NCBI GenBank assembly: GCA_964606085.1
Contig: CAZSFD010000013.1
Coordinates: 1-64,000 of the forward strand
Direction of reading: 5' to 3'
Length of the DNA: 64,000 nucleotides
Origin: CAIQJJ01 sp964606085
GTDB lineage: Bacteria; Chloroflexota; Anaerolineae; Anaerolineales; UBA4823
This document shows, in pieces, positions 35,229 through 43,291 of the stretch (positions within the stretch are counted from its first letter, which is position 1; each line of letters opens with the position of its first letter). Under the pieces are notes generated by a model. It did no database searches. It worked only from the letters and a program-made list of their open reading frames with translations, and was not told where the DNA came from. The translations under genes were made by a program, and so were the position numbers.

Positions 35229-36448
35229 GGGCTACTTCTTTCGGCATGTGTTTCGGTGATATGGCCTGAGCGCGCAAACAACAGCCGCAAGATCGGCGGC
35301 GTCAGCAGGGTGGTCACCAAAACGACATCAACCACGGCAGAAAATTGAATTTGATTGAGCAAATCTTCCTGGATGCCAACGGTTGCCAGGATCAACCCCA
35401 CTTCGCCGCGCGAGATCATCCCCGCCCCCAATTGGCTGGCTTCGAGCCACGAAAACCCGGCCAGCCGCGCCCCTCCTGCCGCACCAATAAACTTGGCCGC
35501 CACGGCCACGCCGACCACAGCCAACACAAATGGCAGCGACCCCAGGCCAATTTCACGCAAATTGAGCGACAGGCCAATTTGCACAAAGAACACCGGTACA
35601 AACAAGGCATAGGCCAGCGCATGGGTGCCGCGTTCGATGCGGTCTTTTTCAGCGCTGCGCGAAAACATCAACCCGGCCAGGAAAGCCCCCGTAATGGCAG
35701 CCATGCTGCCCACCACTTCCGCGGCAATGCCAAAGGCCAGCCCCACCACCAGCGCCAGCGTCAGCACCCCTTCACTGACTGGCAGGCGGGCAATGCGCCG
35801 GGTCAGCCGCGGCAAGCCCCATTGCCCAAACGCCGCCGCCAGGGCCAGGAAAACCGCCATGCGCACAAAAATCATTCCCACCGCCAAAATGCCGCCGCTG
35901 CCATGCATCAGCGCCAGGAAGCCAGAAAGCAGCACAATCACCAGCACATCGTCGAAAACGGCCGCGCCCAACAGCCCCATCCCCACACGCGTGCGCAGTG
36001 ATTTTAGTTCGATCAGCGTTTGCGCCGAAATACTCACGCTGGTTGCCCCCAGCGTCAGGCCCAGGAAAATGGCTTGCTGATTATCCAGCCCGAAAAGGCG
36101 GCCCGTTCCCCAGCCAAATAACGCCGGGACGATCACGCCCAAGATACCCGAAAATGCGGATACTTTGGTGTTGCGCAGCAGATCGGAGATATGCAGTTCC
36201 AGCCCGGCCACAAACATCAGCAGCATCACACCGGTTTCAGCCAGCAGGTGAAATACTTCTTCGAGCAGGTGGGCTTCGCTGAAGATGGGCCAGTGCAAAA
36301 AGTTGAGTACCGATGGCCCCAAAATCACGCCGACCAGCAGTTCGCCTAACACAGATGGCTGGCGAATGCGGGTACTGAGTAAACCACCCAGTTTGGCGAA
36401 GGTGATGATGATGCTTAAGGCGAGCGCGAATTGCAGGAAGGTGGACAT
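35225..36448 (-). CDS. CPA2-type cation:proton antiporter
   Basis: 407 residues with about 12 helices. Family motifs are GGLLSTRIRQPSVLGELLVGVILGP, 'LFLMFVAGLELH'-like LLMFVAGLELHISDLL, LGLTLGATSVSISAQTL and 'AAVFDDVLVIVLL' (the double Asp ion site). There is no C-terminal TrkA/RCK domain, unlike KefB/KefC. The downstream, overlapping PII-like gene may supply regulation. The ATG is seven bases after a TAAAAT box, without a ribosome-binding site, and only 35 bases from the divergent glycosidase start. Confidence 0.88.
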   Translation of the reverse strand: MSTFLQFALALSIIITFAKLGGLLSTRIRQPSVLGELLVGVILGPSVLNFLHWPIFSEAHLLEEVFHLLAETGVMLLMFVAGLELHISDLLRNTKVSAFSGILGVIVPALFGWGTGRLFGLDNQQAIFLGLTLGATSVSISAQTLIELKSLRTRVGMGLLGAAVFDDVLVIVLLSGFLALMHGSGGILAVGMIFVRMAVFLALAAAFGQWGLPRLTRRIARLPVSEGVLTLALVVGLAFGIAAEVVGSMAAITGAFLAGLMFSRSAEKDRIERGTHALAYALFVPVFFVQIGLSLNLREIGLGSLPFVLAVVGVAVAAKFIGAAGGARLAGFSWLEASQLGAGMISRGEVGLILATVGIQEDLLNQIQFSAVVDVVLVTTLLTPPILRLLFARSGHITETHAERSSP

Positions 36449-36483
36449 GGAAGTGATTTTAGCATAGATGGTACAATAGTCCT
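36449..36483. promoter_or_regulatory. Compact divergent leaderless promoters
   Basis: Thirty-five bases separate two start codons. Leftward, TGCTAAAAT (-10 at 36461-36456) ends seven bases from the antiporter ATG. Rightward, TGGTACAAT (-10 at 36472-36477) ends six bases from the glycosidase ATG. The two promoters overlap, so they must share or compete for polymerase. Confidence 0.55.
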
Positions 36484-38868
36484 ATGCGCGTATGGAATTT
36501 CAAGGTAGGCCCGCCACTCACCCTGACCCTTGCCGCTGATCCTCGCCTGGGGGCGACATCCTACACCAACGACCATATCTGGGAACTCGACCTGGGGGGC
36601 GGCGAGCCGCCGGCATTATCCCTTCAGACGACCTTCGGCCTGCGCGCGCGCAGCTTTCGCATCTTCCCCCGTTTCAGCCACGAAACCATCACCTGTTGCG
36701 ACCCGGCCACATTCGCCGCACCGCTCATTTTGCAAGCCATGGCCCCCAATTACCTGCGTCTGGCTTTTTCGCCATTGCCCGAACTGGCCGTGACGGCAGA
36801 GTATTGGGCGGTTACCTCGCAAGTGGTGGCCGGGCGGTTTGCCCTGGAAAATCGCGCCGCCGCTGCCCGCACCATCCGCCTCGATCTGGCGGCCAACCTC
36901 TCGCCCGCGGCAGAAGGTCAGCGCATGATGCCGCTGGAAATGAACGCCCTGACAGTGCTGACCGGTATGACCGATGGCCTCCAGCCGGTATTGTTGCTGA
37001 GTGGCGGCCCGCGCGCCGAATCGGGGGTGTACCCGGCTCTGGTGGCCGAACTGGCCTTGCAACCGCGCGAACCCCAAACGATCACCTGGGTGCAGGCCGC
37101 CCTGGCGACCGCCGAACAATCTTTTGAGCAGGCACGCCAGGTGGCCAGGCGCAACTGGGAAGCCGAACTGGCCCGCATCGAATTGGTGAACGCCGGCATG
37201 GTGGAAATTTATACCGGCGACATGCAGTGGGATTTTGCCCTGGCGCTGGCTAAAAAACTGGCTTTTGGGTTGATGCTGGCCGCCACCGAGCATTCCAGCG
37301 CACCCTCCTTCGTTTCCACCCGCCAGCCCGACCACGGTTATTCGCCGCGCGGCGACGGCAGCGATTATGCGCCTTTGTGGAATGGGCAGACGCCCTGGGA
37401 AACCTATGCCATGCTGGGGCAAATTTTGCCCTCGGCCCCTCAGTTTGCCCAGGGGTTGGTGAGAAATTTTCTGGCAACCAGCGCTGAGAATGGCTTTCTC
37501 GATTGGAAGCCCGGCCTGGGTGGGCAGCGCACGCAAATTTGGGCCCCGCCGCTGCTGGCGGTGTTGGTCGAACGGCTGCATCGCATCACCCACGATGATG
37601 CCTTCGTTGCCGAAAGCTACCCGGCTTTGCTGCAATTCTTCCAGGGCTGGATGAGCCATCACGACCGCGATGGCGATGGCATCCCCGAATGGGATCACCC
37701 CGCGCAGACCGGTTTCGATGAACACCCCCTGTTCAGCCGGTGGCACGAAGGGGCGCAGGGAATTGAGATAACCACGGTCGAAAGCCCCGATCTATGCGCC
37801 TTGCTCTATCGCGAATGTGTGGCCTTGCAGCACCTGGCCGGCGTGATCAACCGCCCCGAAGCCTGCACCGCCTTGCAGGGCTTCAACGATAACCTGCGCG
37901 CGGCGGTCGAAGCGGCCTGGGACGAGGCCGGCAGCACCTATCATTATTGGGATCGCGATTCACACCAACACACCGCCTCAGCCGTGGTGGGTGAATTTCG
38001 CACTTCGGGCGAACTGTTGGTGGGGCAGCGGTTCGACCCGCCCGTGCGTTTGCTGCTGCGCGCCCAGGTACATGGCGAGCAGGGCCGCCAATTGACGGTG
38101 ATTGTGGATGGCGAGGGGGCTTCGGGGCAGAACCGGGTGGAGCGCATTCGCGGCGACGATTTCCGCTGGCGGCTCGACCAGGGACAGATGACCGGCGAGC
38201 GTGTCTATTGCGCCATCCATCGTATCGAAGTGCAGGGCCTGGCGCAAGGCGATCAGTTGGTGCTGCGCACGGTTGGGTTAGATGGGCTGGATGTCGGCAC
38301 TTTATTGCCCTTGTGGGCGGGCATCCCGGCAGCCGAACGCGCCAGCCGCCTGATCGAAAACACGCTGCTCAACCCCGAACGGTTTTGGCGTCCTTTTGGC
38401 GTGCGCGCCTGCGTGCCGCACACCTTCCCGCCCGATGCTTCAGGAGGCTTCCTCACCGCCGTTCACCAGCCCTGGAATGTGATGCTGGGCGAGGCGTTGC
38501 TGGCCTATGATCGCCGCCAGGATGCGGCTACCCTGTTTGGCCGCTGGATGCGGGCGGCGCTGGCCTGTTTGCGGCGCGATGGCGCATTCCGCCGCGCCTG
38601 CGATGCCGACACCGGCGCAGGCAGTGGCGAACGCAATTCGCTGCTGGGCCTGCTGCCGATTGGCTTTTTCCTCGATGTGTTAGGCGTGGATATTCATTCG
38701 CCCTGGAAGGTCGGCTTGAGCGGAGACAATCCATTCCCGTGGCCGGTTACGGTAAAATATCGTGGATTGACGGTTTTACGCCGGGCCGATAAAACCAGCG
38801 TTATTTTTCCAGATGGACAGACCGTAGAAATCTTCGATGCAGCCCCTTGCATCGTTGAAAATCAATGA
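36484..38868 (+). CDS. GH63/trehalase-like (alpha/alpha)6 glycosidase
   Basis: 794 residues, no signal peptide. The N-terminal beta domain (1-230) leads to an (alpha/alpha)6 barrel with 'SAPSFVSTRQPDHGYSPRGDG', 'WDHPAQTGFDEHPLFSRW' and 'HTFPPDASGG...WNVML', recalling GH63/GH37 glucosidases and mannosylglycerate hydrolases. An insert of about 115 residues (from about 500, GEFRTSGELLVGQ to VLRTVGLDG) looks like a beta-sandwich within the barrel. The substrate is unknown, perhaps a cytoplasmic compatible solute or glucoside. It heads a gene run; the next gene is 12 bases on. Confidence 0.7.
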   Translation: MRVWNFKVGPPLTLTLAADPRLGATSYTNDHIWELDLGGGEPPALSLQTTFGLRARSFRIFPRFSHETITCCDPATFAAPLILQAMAPNYLRLAFSPLPELAVTAEYWAVTSQVVAGRFALENRAAAARTIRLDLAANLSPAAEGQRMMPLEMNALTVLTGMTDGLQPVLLLSGGPRAESGVYPALVAELALQPREPQTITWVQAALATAEQSFEQARQVARRNWEAELARIELVNAGMVEIYTGDMQWDFALALAKKLAFGLMLAATEHSSAPSFVSTRQPDHGYSPRGDGSDYAPLWNGQTPWETYAMLGQILPSAPQFAQGLVRNFLATSAENGFLDWKPGLGGQRTQIWAPPLLAVLVERLHRITHDDAFVAESYPALLQFFQGWMSHHDRDGDGIPEWDHPAQTGFDEHPLFSRWHEGAQGIEITTVESPDLCALLYRECVALQHLAGVINRPEACTALQGFNDNLRAAVEAAWDEAGSTYHYWDRDSHQHTASAVVGEFRTSGELLVGQRFDPPVRLLLRAQVHGEQGRQLTVIVDGEGASGQNRVERIRGDDFRWRLDQGQMTGERVYCAIHRIEVQGLAQGDQLVLRTVGLDGLDVGTLLPLWAGIPAAERASRLIENTLLNPERFWRPFGVRACVPHTFPPDASGGFLTAVHQPWNVMLGEALLAYDRRQDAATLFGRWMRAALACLRRDGAFRRACDADTGAGSGERNSLLGLLPIGFFLDVLGVDIHSPWKVGLSGDNPFPWPVTVKYRGLTVLRRADKTSVIFPDGQTVEIFDAAPCIVENQ

Positions 38869-38880
38869 GAGGGTATCGTC

Positions 38881-39231
38881 ATGTCTGAAATAGAAGATTT
38901 TTCTGCCATCAACCGCCTGGTGATGGCGGTGGTGCAGGAGCAGGATGTGGAAGCCGCCGTGCATCGTTTACAAGAAAGCCACATGCGTGTGACGCGCTTG
39001 CCCAGCACGGGCGGCTTTTTGGGCCGCCGCAGCACCACCCTGTTGATCGGTTTTCGCGCCGGGCAGGAGACAGCGCTGTTCGACTCCTTGCGCCAGACCT
39101 GTCGTACGCGGGTGGAATATGTCACCATTCCCCTGGAAGGTTCTACGTTGCATTTGCCCGCCCCCACGCCGGTCACGGTCGGTGGCGCCGCGATGTTCAC
39201 CCTGGAAGTTGAACGCTACGAGGAGTTTTGA
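38881..39231 (+). CDS. DarA-like cyclic di-AMP receptor (DUF970), paralogue 1
   Basis: 116 residues. A PII-like fold: INRLVMAVVQEQDVEAAVHR, then RVTRLPSTGGFLGRRSTTLLIG, the DarA/PstA signature, and a C-terminal VTVGGAAMFTLEVERYEEF like the B. subtilis protein. The loop between is full length. DarA/PstA binds c-di-AMP in Firmicutes; binding here is inferred from the conserved STGGFL region. A second, shorter copy starts two bases after its stop. Confidence 0.9.
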   Translation: MSEIEDFSAINRLVMAVVQEQDVEAAVHRLQESHMRVTRLPSTGGFLGRRSTTLLIGFRAGQETALFDSLRQTCRTRVEYVTIPLEGSTLHLPAPTPVTVGGAAMFTLEVERYEEF

Positions 39232-39233
39232 CC

Positions 39234-39500
39234 ATGAAATTGATCCTGGCTGTTTTACGAGATGAAGTCAGCGATGTGATCAACCAGGCCCTCATTGAGG
39301 CAGGGTTTCGGGTCACGCGGATGGCCTCGACGGGCGGCTTTTTGCGCCGCGGTTCGACAACCCTGATGATTGGCGTGGATGAAGACAAAGTGAGCGCGGC
39401 CATTGCTCTGATGCGCCAGCACTGCCCACCCGTTGCAGAGAGCGCCCAAAAGCATGTCACCCTGTTTGTGTTGAACATCAACCATTTCGATCAACTGTAA
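39234..39500 (+). CDS. DarA-like protein (DUF970), paralogue 2, short form
   Basis: 88 residues. MKLILAVLRDEVSDVINQAL with RVTRMASTGGFLRRGSTTLMIGV is very close to DarA. The segment after the second strand is shortened, so the long loop near the ligand in the full-length protein is largely absent, ending VTLFVLNINHFDQL. AGGAG lies eight bases before the ATG. It might form homotrimers or mixed trimers with paralogue 1 (inference). Confidence 0.88.
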   Translation: MKLILAVLRDEVSDVINQALIEAGFRVTRMASTGGFLRRGSTTLMIGVDEDKVSAAIALMRQHCPPVAESAQKHVTLFVLNINHFDQL

Positions 39501-39510
39501 CCTTCACATA

Positions 39511-39560
39511 ACCTGACCCGCATAAAGCGGAACGGCCAGCAGTTTACGGGTTAGGCACTG
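39511..39560. repeat. Dispersed repeat C, copy 2 (short)
   Basis: ACCTGACCCGCATAAAGCGG at the left and TTTACGGGTTAGGCACTG at the right match copy 1, but about 35 bases of the centre are missing. Confidence 0.75.
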
Positions 39561-39592
39561 CCGGTTGTGTGCTGGCTGTGAATGGCTGAGGG

Positions 39593-39621
39593 TAGGGGCG
39601 GCGACTCCGCCCCTATCGTTG
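39593..39621 (+). terminator. Hairpin terminator after DarA pair
   Basis: Nine-bp stem TAGGGGCGG/CCGCCCCTA with loop CGACT, followed by TCGTTGTTTC. The run of T is short, so readthrough into the kinase is possible. Confidence 0.55.
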
Positions 39622-39656
39622 TTTCTATCAACTTGCGCACATCTTAAAGTGAGGAT

Positions 39657-40847
39657 ATGATTGAAAGCGAACAGGTAGAAAATGCCATGTCTTCTGCTGA
39701 GATAGCTTGCCCTCGCTGTAACGAAACGGTTGATCCACAGGCGCGCGAATGCCCGCATTGTGGCGTAGATTTGGCATTGGCGGCCGTGCTGGCCGAACGT
39801 GACCTGACCTGGGGGCTGACCATTTCGCCGGGCCTGCCGATGTCGCCGGAAGTGCTGGTGCCGCGCCTGGGCGAGTACCTCGTCGAGCGCGGCGTGCTGA
39901 GCAACGACGATTTGCAGGCTGCCTTGCGACACCATCTCGGCCTGGCTGCCGATGGCAAACCCCGGCGCATCGGCCAGGTGCTGCTCGACCTGGGCCTGGT
40001 AGACCGCGAGACCCTCGACCAGATCGTTACCGAGCAAATTCTCAAATTGCAAGACGCCCTGCAGCAAGCTAACCAGCGCCTCGAACAACGCGTGAAAGAA
40101 CGCACGCTCGAACTGCAGCGGGCGCTGACCAAACTTTCTGAACTCAATCAACTCAAGTCCAATTTCATCTCCAACATTTCCCATGAACTGCGCACGCCTC
40201 TGACGCATTTGCGCGGCTATCTCACATTGATGTCGGATGGCTCGCTCGGCGAGTTGAGTGACGTTCAGCAGGATGCCTGCCACGTGATGACGCGTGCCGA
40301 AATGCGCCTGGAAAAACTGATTGATGACCTGATCCAGTTTTCGTTGGCAACCCGCGGCGAGTTAACGCTTTCGCTGGCCCCGGTCAGCGTAGCTGACCTG
40401 ATTGGCAACGTGCTTTCTCGCTCGTCTCGCCTGGCGGCAACGCGCAAGGTGCAAGTTCACACCGTGCTGGCCGAAAACCTGCCCCTGGTGAAGGTGGATG
40501 GGGAAAAAATTTCCTGGGTGTTGCTTCAACTGTTGGATAATGCGCTTAAATTCACACCGGCAGATGGGCATGTAACGATTGAATCGAGCCTGGATAATGG
40601 CCTGGTGCGCGTGTGCGTGCGTGATACGGGCATTGGCATTGCTGCCAACCAACTGAGCGAAATCTTCGAGCCTTTTCACCAGCTTGATGGATCCGATACG
40701 CGGCGCTATGGCGGCGTGGGCCTGGGACTGACCCTGGTACGTCAAATCCTCGATGCGCATGGCATTCCCATTCACGTCACTTCTGAACCCGGCCAGGGTT
40801 CCTGTTTCGAGTTTTCGCTGCCAGCGGTAGTTAACGAACATGAGTGA
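39657..40847 (+). CDS. Sensor histidine kinase with zinc ribbon and MshEN-like domain
   Basis: 396 residues, soluble. A zinc ribbon (Cys18, 21, 32, 35: CPRC/CPHC) comes first. Residues about 56-125 carry two successive motifs, RLGEYLVERGVLSNDDLQAA and RIGQVLLDLGLVDRETLDQI, matching the tandem RLGxxL..G..... pattern of MshEN domains that bind c-di-GMP in type II secretion ATPases. A coiled coil joins to HisKA (NISHELRTP, His176) and HATPase (DNALKF, DTGIGI, GGVGLGL). GTGAGG lies two bases before the first ATG; a second in-frame ATG is at residue 11. The stop overlaps the next kinase by eight bases. Confidence 0.85.
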   Translation: MIESEQVENAMSSAEIACPRCNETVDPQARECPHCGVDLALAAVLAERDLTWGLTISPGLPMSPEVLVPRLGEYLVERGVLSNDDLQAALRHHLGLAADGKPRRIGQVLLDLGLVDRETLDQIVTEQILKLQDALQQANQRLEQRVKERTLELQRALTKLSELNQLKSNFISNISHELRTPLTHLRGYLTLMSDGSLGELSDVQQDACHVMTRAEMRLEKLIDDLIQFSLATRGELTLSLAPVSVADLIGNVLSRSSRLAATRKVQVHTVLAENLPLVKVDGEKISWVLLQLLDNALKFTPADGHVTIESSLDNGLVRVCVRDTGIGIAANQLSEIFEPFHQLDGSDTRRYGGVGLGLTLVRQILDAHGIPIHVTSEPGQGSCFEFSLPAVVNEHE

Positions 40848-42081
40848 AGAGAACACCAGCCCCACCACCTTGCAACCTCAAGAGCTTGAGGCGGTTTACG
40901 CCATCAGCCGGCTCGTGGTCGCTTCAGAAGATGTGGATTTGGCTCTGGATGCCATCGTGCCGATCATTCGCCAGGTGTTTATTTTCGACAATATGGTGCT
41001 TTATCTGAAAAGTTCGTTTGATGATGTCGAGCCGACCTATGCGCGTGTGATTGGACGTGGCCGTTCAGCCGCCGAAGATGATGTAGCCTGGGGTGAAGAC
41101 CTGGCTTGCACCGTGCTGGAGACCGGCCAGCGCATTCAGCAAACTGAGGAGTTAGAAGGCTGGCAAGATAACCGCCTGGCGCGGCGTTTGTTTTTGGGCC
41201 TGCCGTTGCCGTTGGGCGAACGCATCATCGGCGCGGTGGTTTTTGGCCGTTTCGGCGGCCCAATCTATACTTCTGAGCAGATCCACCTGGCCGAATTTAC
41301 CGCCTCGCACATTGCCCAGTTGTTTGGACGGCAGCAAATGGTGGAGCGCATTGCCCGCCTCGAAGCCGAAAAGCGCCTCAATGACTTGCAGTCCAATTTT
41401 ATTGCCATGGTGTCACACGAGCTTTGCACCCCCCTGGGCTTCATCAAAGGCTACGCCACCACCTTGCTGCGCGACGACATCGCCTGGGATGCCTCGACCC
41501 GCCAGGAGTTTCTCAGTATCATTGACGAAGAAGCCGACCGCCTGCAAGAGTTGATCACCAGCCTGCTCGATTCTTCTCGCTTGCAGACCGGCACCCTGAA
41601 GATTGATTTTCAACCCGTGCGCCTCGATACATTGATTCGCGACGTGGCGATGCGAGCCATGGCGCGCTACCCCGGTCTATCCATCGAAAATCGGCTTTTC
41701 AGCGCCATTGTGCAAGCCGATCCCACCCGCCTGTCCCAGGTTTTTGATAACCTGTTGAGCAATGCGGTTAAATATGCGCCGGGTGCGCCCGTGCGTATGA
41801 CCATGCTTCTCGAAGGCGAGTGCATCCATACCCTTGTGCAAGATGCCGGACCCGGCATTGCCGCAGAATATCTGCAATACCTTTTTGAGCGCTTTTATCG
41901 CGTTCCTGATACGCAAAGCATGGCACGCGGCACCGGGCTGGGCCTGTATATATGCCGTCAACTGATCGAAGCCCATCATGGCGAACTTACTGTTGAATCC
42001 GTCATCGGCCAGGGAACAACTTTTCACATCTATTTGCCAGGGACGCGGGCCGTTACCGGGCAGCTACCGAAGGAAGGATAG
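40840..42081 (+). CDS. GAF-domain sensor histidine kinase
   Basis: 413 residues, soluble. The N-terminal GAF-like domain (about 10-170) has 'SEDVDLALDAIVPIIRQVF' and LGLPLPLGERIIGAVVFG. HisKA has VSHELCTPLGF (His193): the usual Arg of HELRTP is Cys196. The HATPase part is complete (DNLLSNAVKYAP, DAGPGI, RGTGLGLYI). It overlaps the previous kinase by eight bases and is followed by a response regulator. The two kinases may form a hetero-pair or act on one regulator. Confidence 0.9.
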   Translation: MSEENTSPTTLQPQELEAVYAISRLVVASEDVDLALDAIVPIIRQVFIFDNMVLYLKSSFDDVEPTYARVIGRGRSAAEDDVAWGEDLACTVLETGQRIQQTEELEGWQDNRLARRLFLGLPLPLGERIIGAVVFGRFGGPIYTSEQIHLAEFTASHIAQLFGRQQMVERIARLEAEKRLNDLQSNFIAMVSHELCTPLGFIKGYATTLLRDDIAWDASTRQEFLSIIDEEADRLQELITSLLDSSRLQTGTLKIDFQPVRLDTLIRDVAMRAMARYPGLSIENRLFSAIVQADPTRLSQVFDNLLSNAVKYAPGAPVRMTMLLEGECIHTLVQDAGPGIAAEYLQYLFERFYRVPDTQSMARGTGLGLYICRQLIEAHHGELTVESVIGQGTTFHIYLPGTRAVTGQLPKEG

Positions 42082-42090
42082 GAGGAACAG

Positions 42091-42789
42091 ATGAGCGCGA
42101 AGATTCTGATTGTAGATGATGAACCCCGTTATGTTCGTCTGATGGAAGCGAACCTGATGACGGAAGGGTACCAGGTGTTCAAAGCCTACAACGGCCAGGA
42201 GGCCGTGCAGGCGGTGGTTGACAACAAGCCTGATCTGGTCATCCTGGATATTATGATGCCGGTGATGGATGGCTTTACGGCCTGCGAGCGCATTCGCGAA
42301 TTTTCCACCGTGCCGATCATCATGGTGACGGCCAAAGGCGAAGAACGCGACCGGGTGCGCGGCCTGGATATCGGCGCCGACGATTACATCGTCAAGCCGT
42401 TTTCGGCAACCGAAATCCTGGCGCGTGTGCGGGCGGTGTTGCGCCGGGCGCAGCAGGCCGAGGTGGTGTCTCAGCCGCCCATGTTTACACATGGCGACTT
42501 GCGCATAGACTTGGCCCGCGCCGAAGTCTATCGCGAAAATAAGATGGTTTTCCTTTCAGCCACGGAATATCGCCTGTTGCTGCAATTCGCCCAAAACGTT
42601 GGGCGGGTGCTTTCAGCAGAAGAATTGCTCTTCAATGTGTGGGGGGCTGAGTATCGCGATGATAAAGAAATTCTGTGGGTCAGCATCTCGCGTTTGCGCC
42701 AAAAACTGGAAAAAGACCCGCGCGACCCCAAGCACATTGCCACACGTTCTGGCCTGGGGTATACCATGCCGCTGTGGGAAGGCGAATAA
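42091..42789 (+). CDS. OmpR-family response regulator
   Basis: 232 residues. The receiver domain has Asp9, Asp10, phosphoacceptor Asp53 (LVILDIMMPVMDG), Thr in VTAKGEE and Lys in IVKPFSA. The C-terminal winged helix of the Trans_reg_C type has EYRLLLQFAQNVGRVLSAEE and 'VSISRLRQKLEKDPRDPKHI'. It should bind DNA when phosphorylated by one or both upstream kinases. GGAGG lies five bases before the ATG. Confidence 0.95.
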   Translation: MSAKILIVDDEPRYVRLMEANLMTEGYQVFKAYNGQEAVQAVVDNKPDLVILDIMMPVMDGFTACERIREFSTVPIIMVTAKGEERDRVRGLDIGADDYIVKPFSATEILARVRAVLRRAQQAEVVSQPPMFTHGDLRIDLARAEVYRENKMVFLSATEYRLLLQFAQNVGRVLSAEELLFNVWGAEYRDDKEILWVSISRLRQKLEKDPRDPKHIATRSGLGYTMPLWEGE

Positions 42790-42826
42790 GCTTTCCGCAC
42801 CCCATCGCCCTGACAGGAGGTACAGG

Positions 42827-43291
42827 ATGTCCTTACGTTTCGATGAAAAAGGCAAATACTTTACCGATTACATCACCAAAGAATCTGTGCCGGTGGTTAT
42901 CCAAACCATCACCCATCATATTCGCGGTTTTATCTATGTGCAGGAAGATGAGCGCCTGAGCGACGAATTGAATAAAAACGAGCAGTTCTTACCGGTGACG
43001 CAGGCCGTTATTTTGGACCTGACCGGCAACAAACTCTTTGAAACGCCTTTCCTGGCCATCAACCGCCATCAGGTGATCTGGCTCTACCCCGAAGAAACGC
43101 CACCCGCTGAAGATGTCTATGCGGTGGATGCGTTGTTAATGGGGCAAGACCCGCTCGTTTCGTCAGAGCTTTACATTGTCGGCGCAGATGAAGTGGAGCA
43201 AACGCAAAGCCTTCCTGCTGCGCCCGAAGAAACGCTGCCCGCCGCCGATGCTTCTGAACTGCCCTATCCCAAACCCGAGGAGCGCGACTGA
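42827..43291 (+). CDS. Small conserved-looking protein of unknown function
   Basis: 154 residues; I do not recognise the family. AGGAGG is eight bases before the ATG. The first 90 residues look like a compact alpha/beta domain (VPVVIQTITHHIRGFIYVQE, 'FLPVTQAVILDLTGNKLFET', 'FLAINRHQVIWLYPEE'); the rest is an acidic Pro/Glu tail. No Cys, signal peptide or membrane helix. Its stop overlaps the cpaF start (TGATG), so it is probably translationally coupled to the ATPase and may act with it. Confidence 0.7.
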   Translation: MSLRFDEKGKYFTDYITKESVPVVIQTITHHIRGFIYVQEDERLSDELNKNEQFLPVTQAVILDLTGNKLFETPFLAINRHQVIWLYPEETPPAEDVYAVDALLMGQDPLVSSELYIVGADEVEQTQSLPAAPEETLPAADASELPYPKPEERD

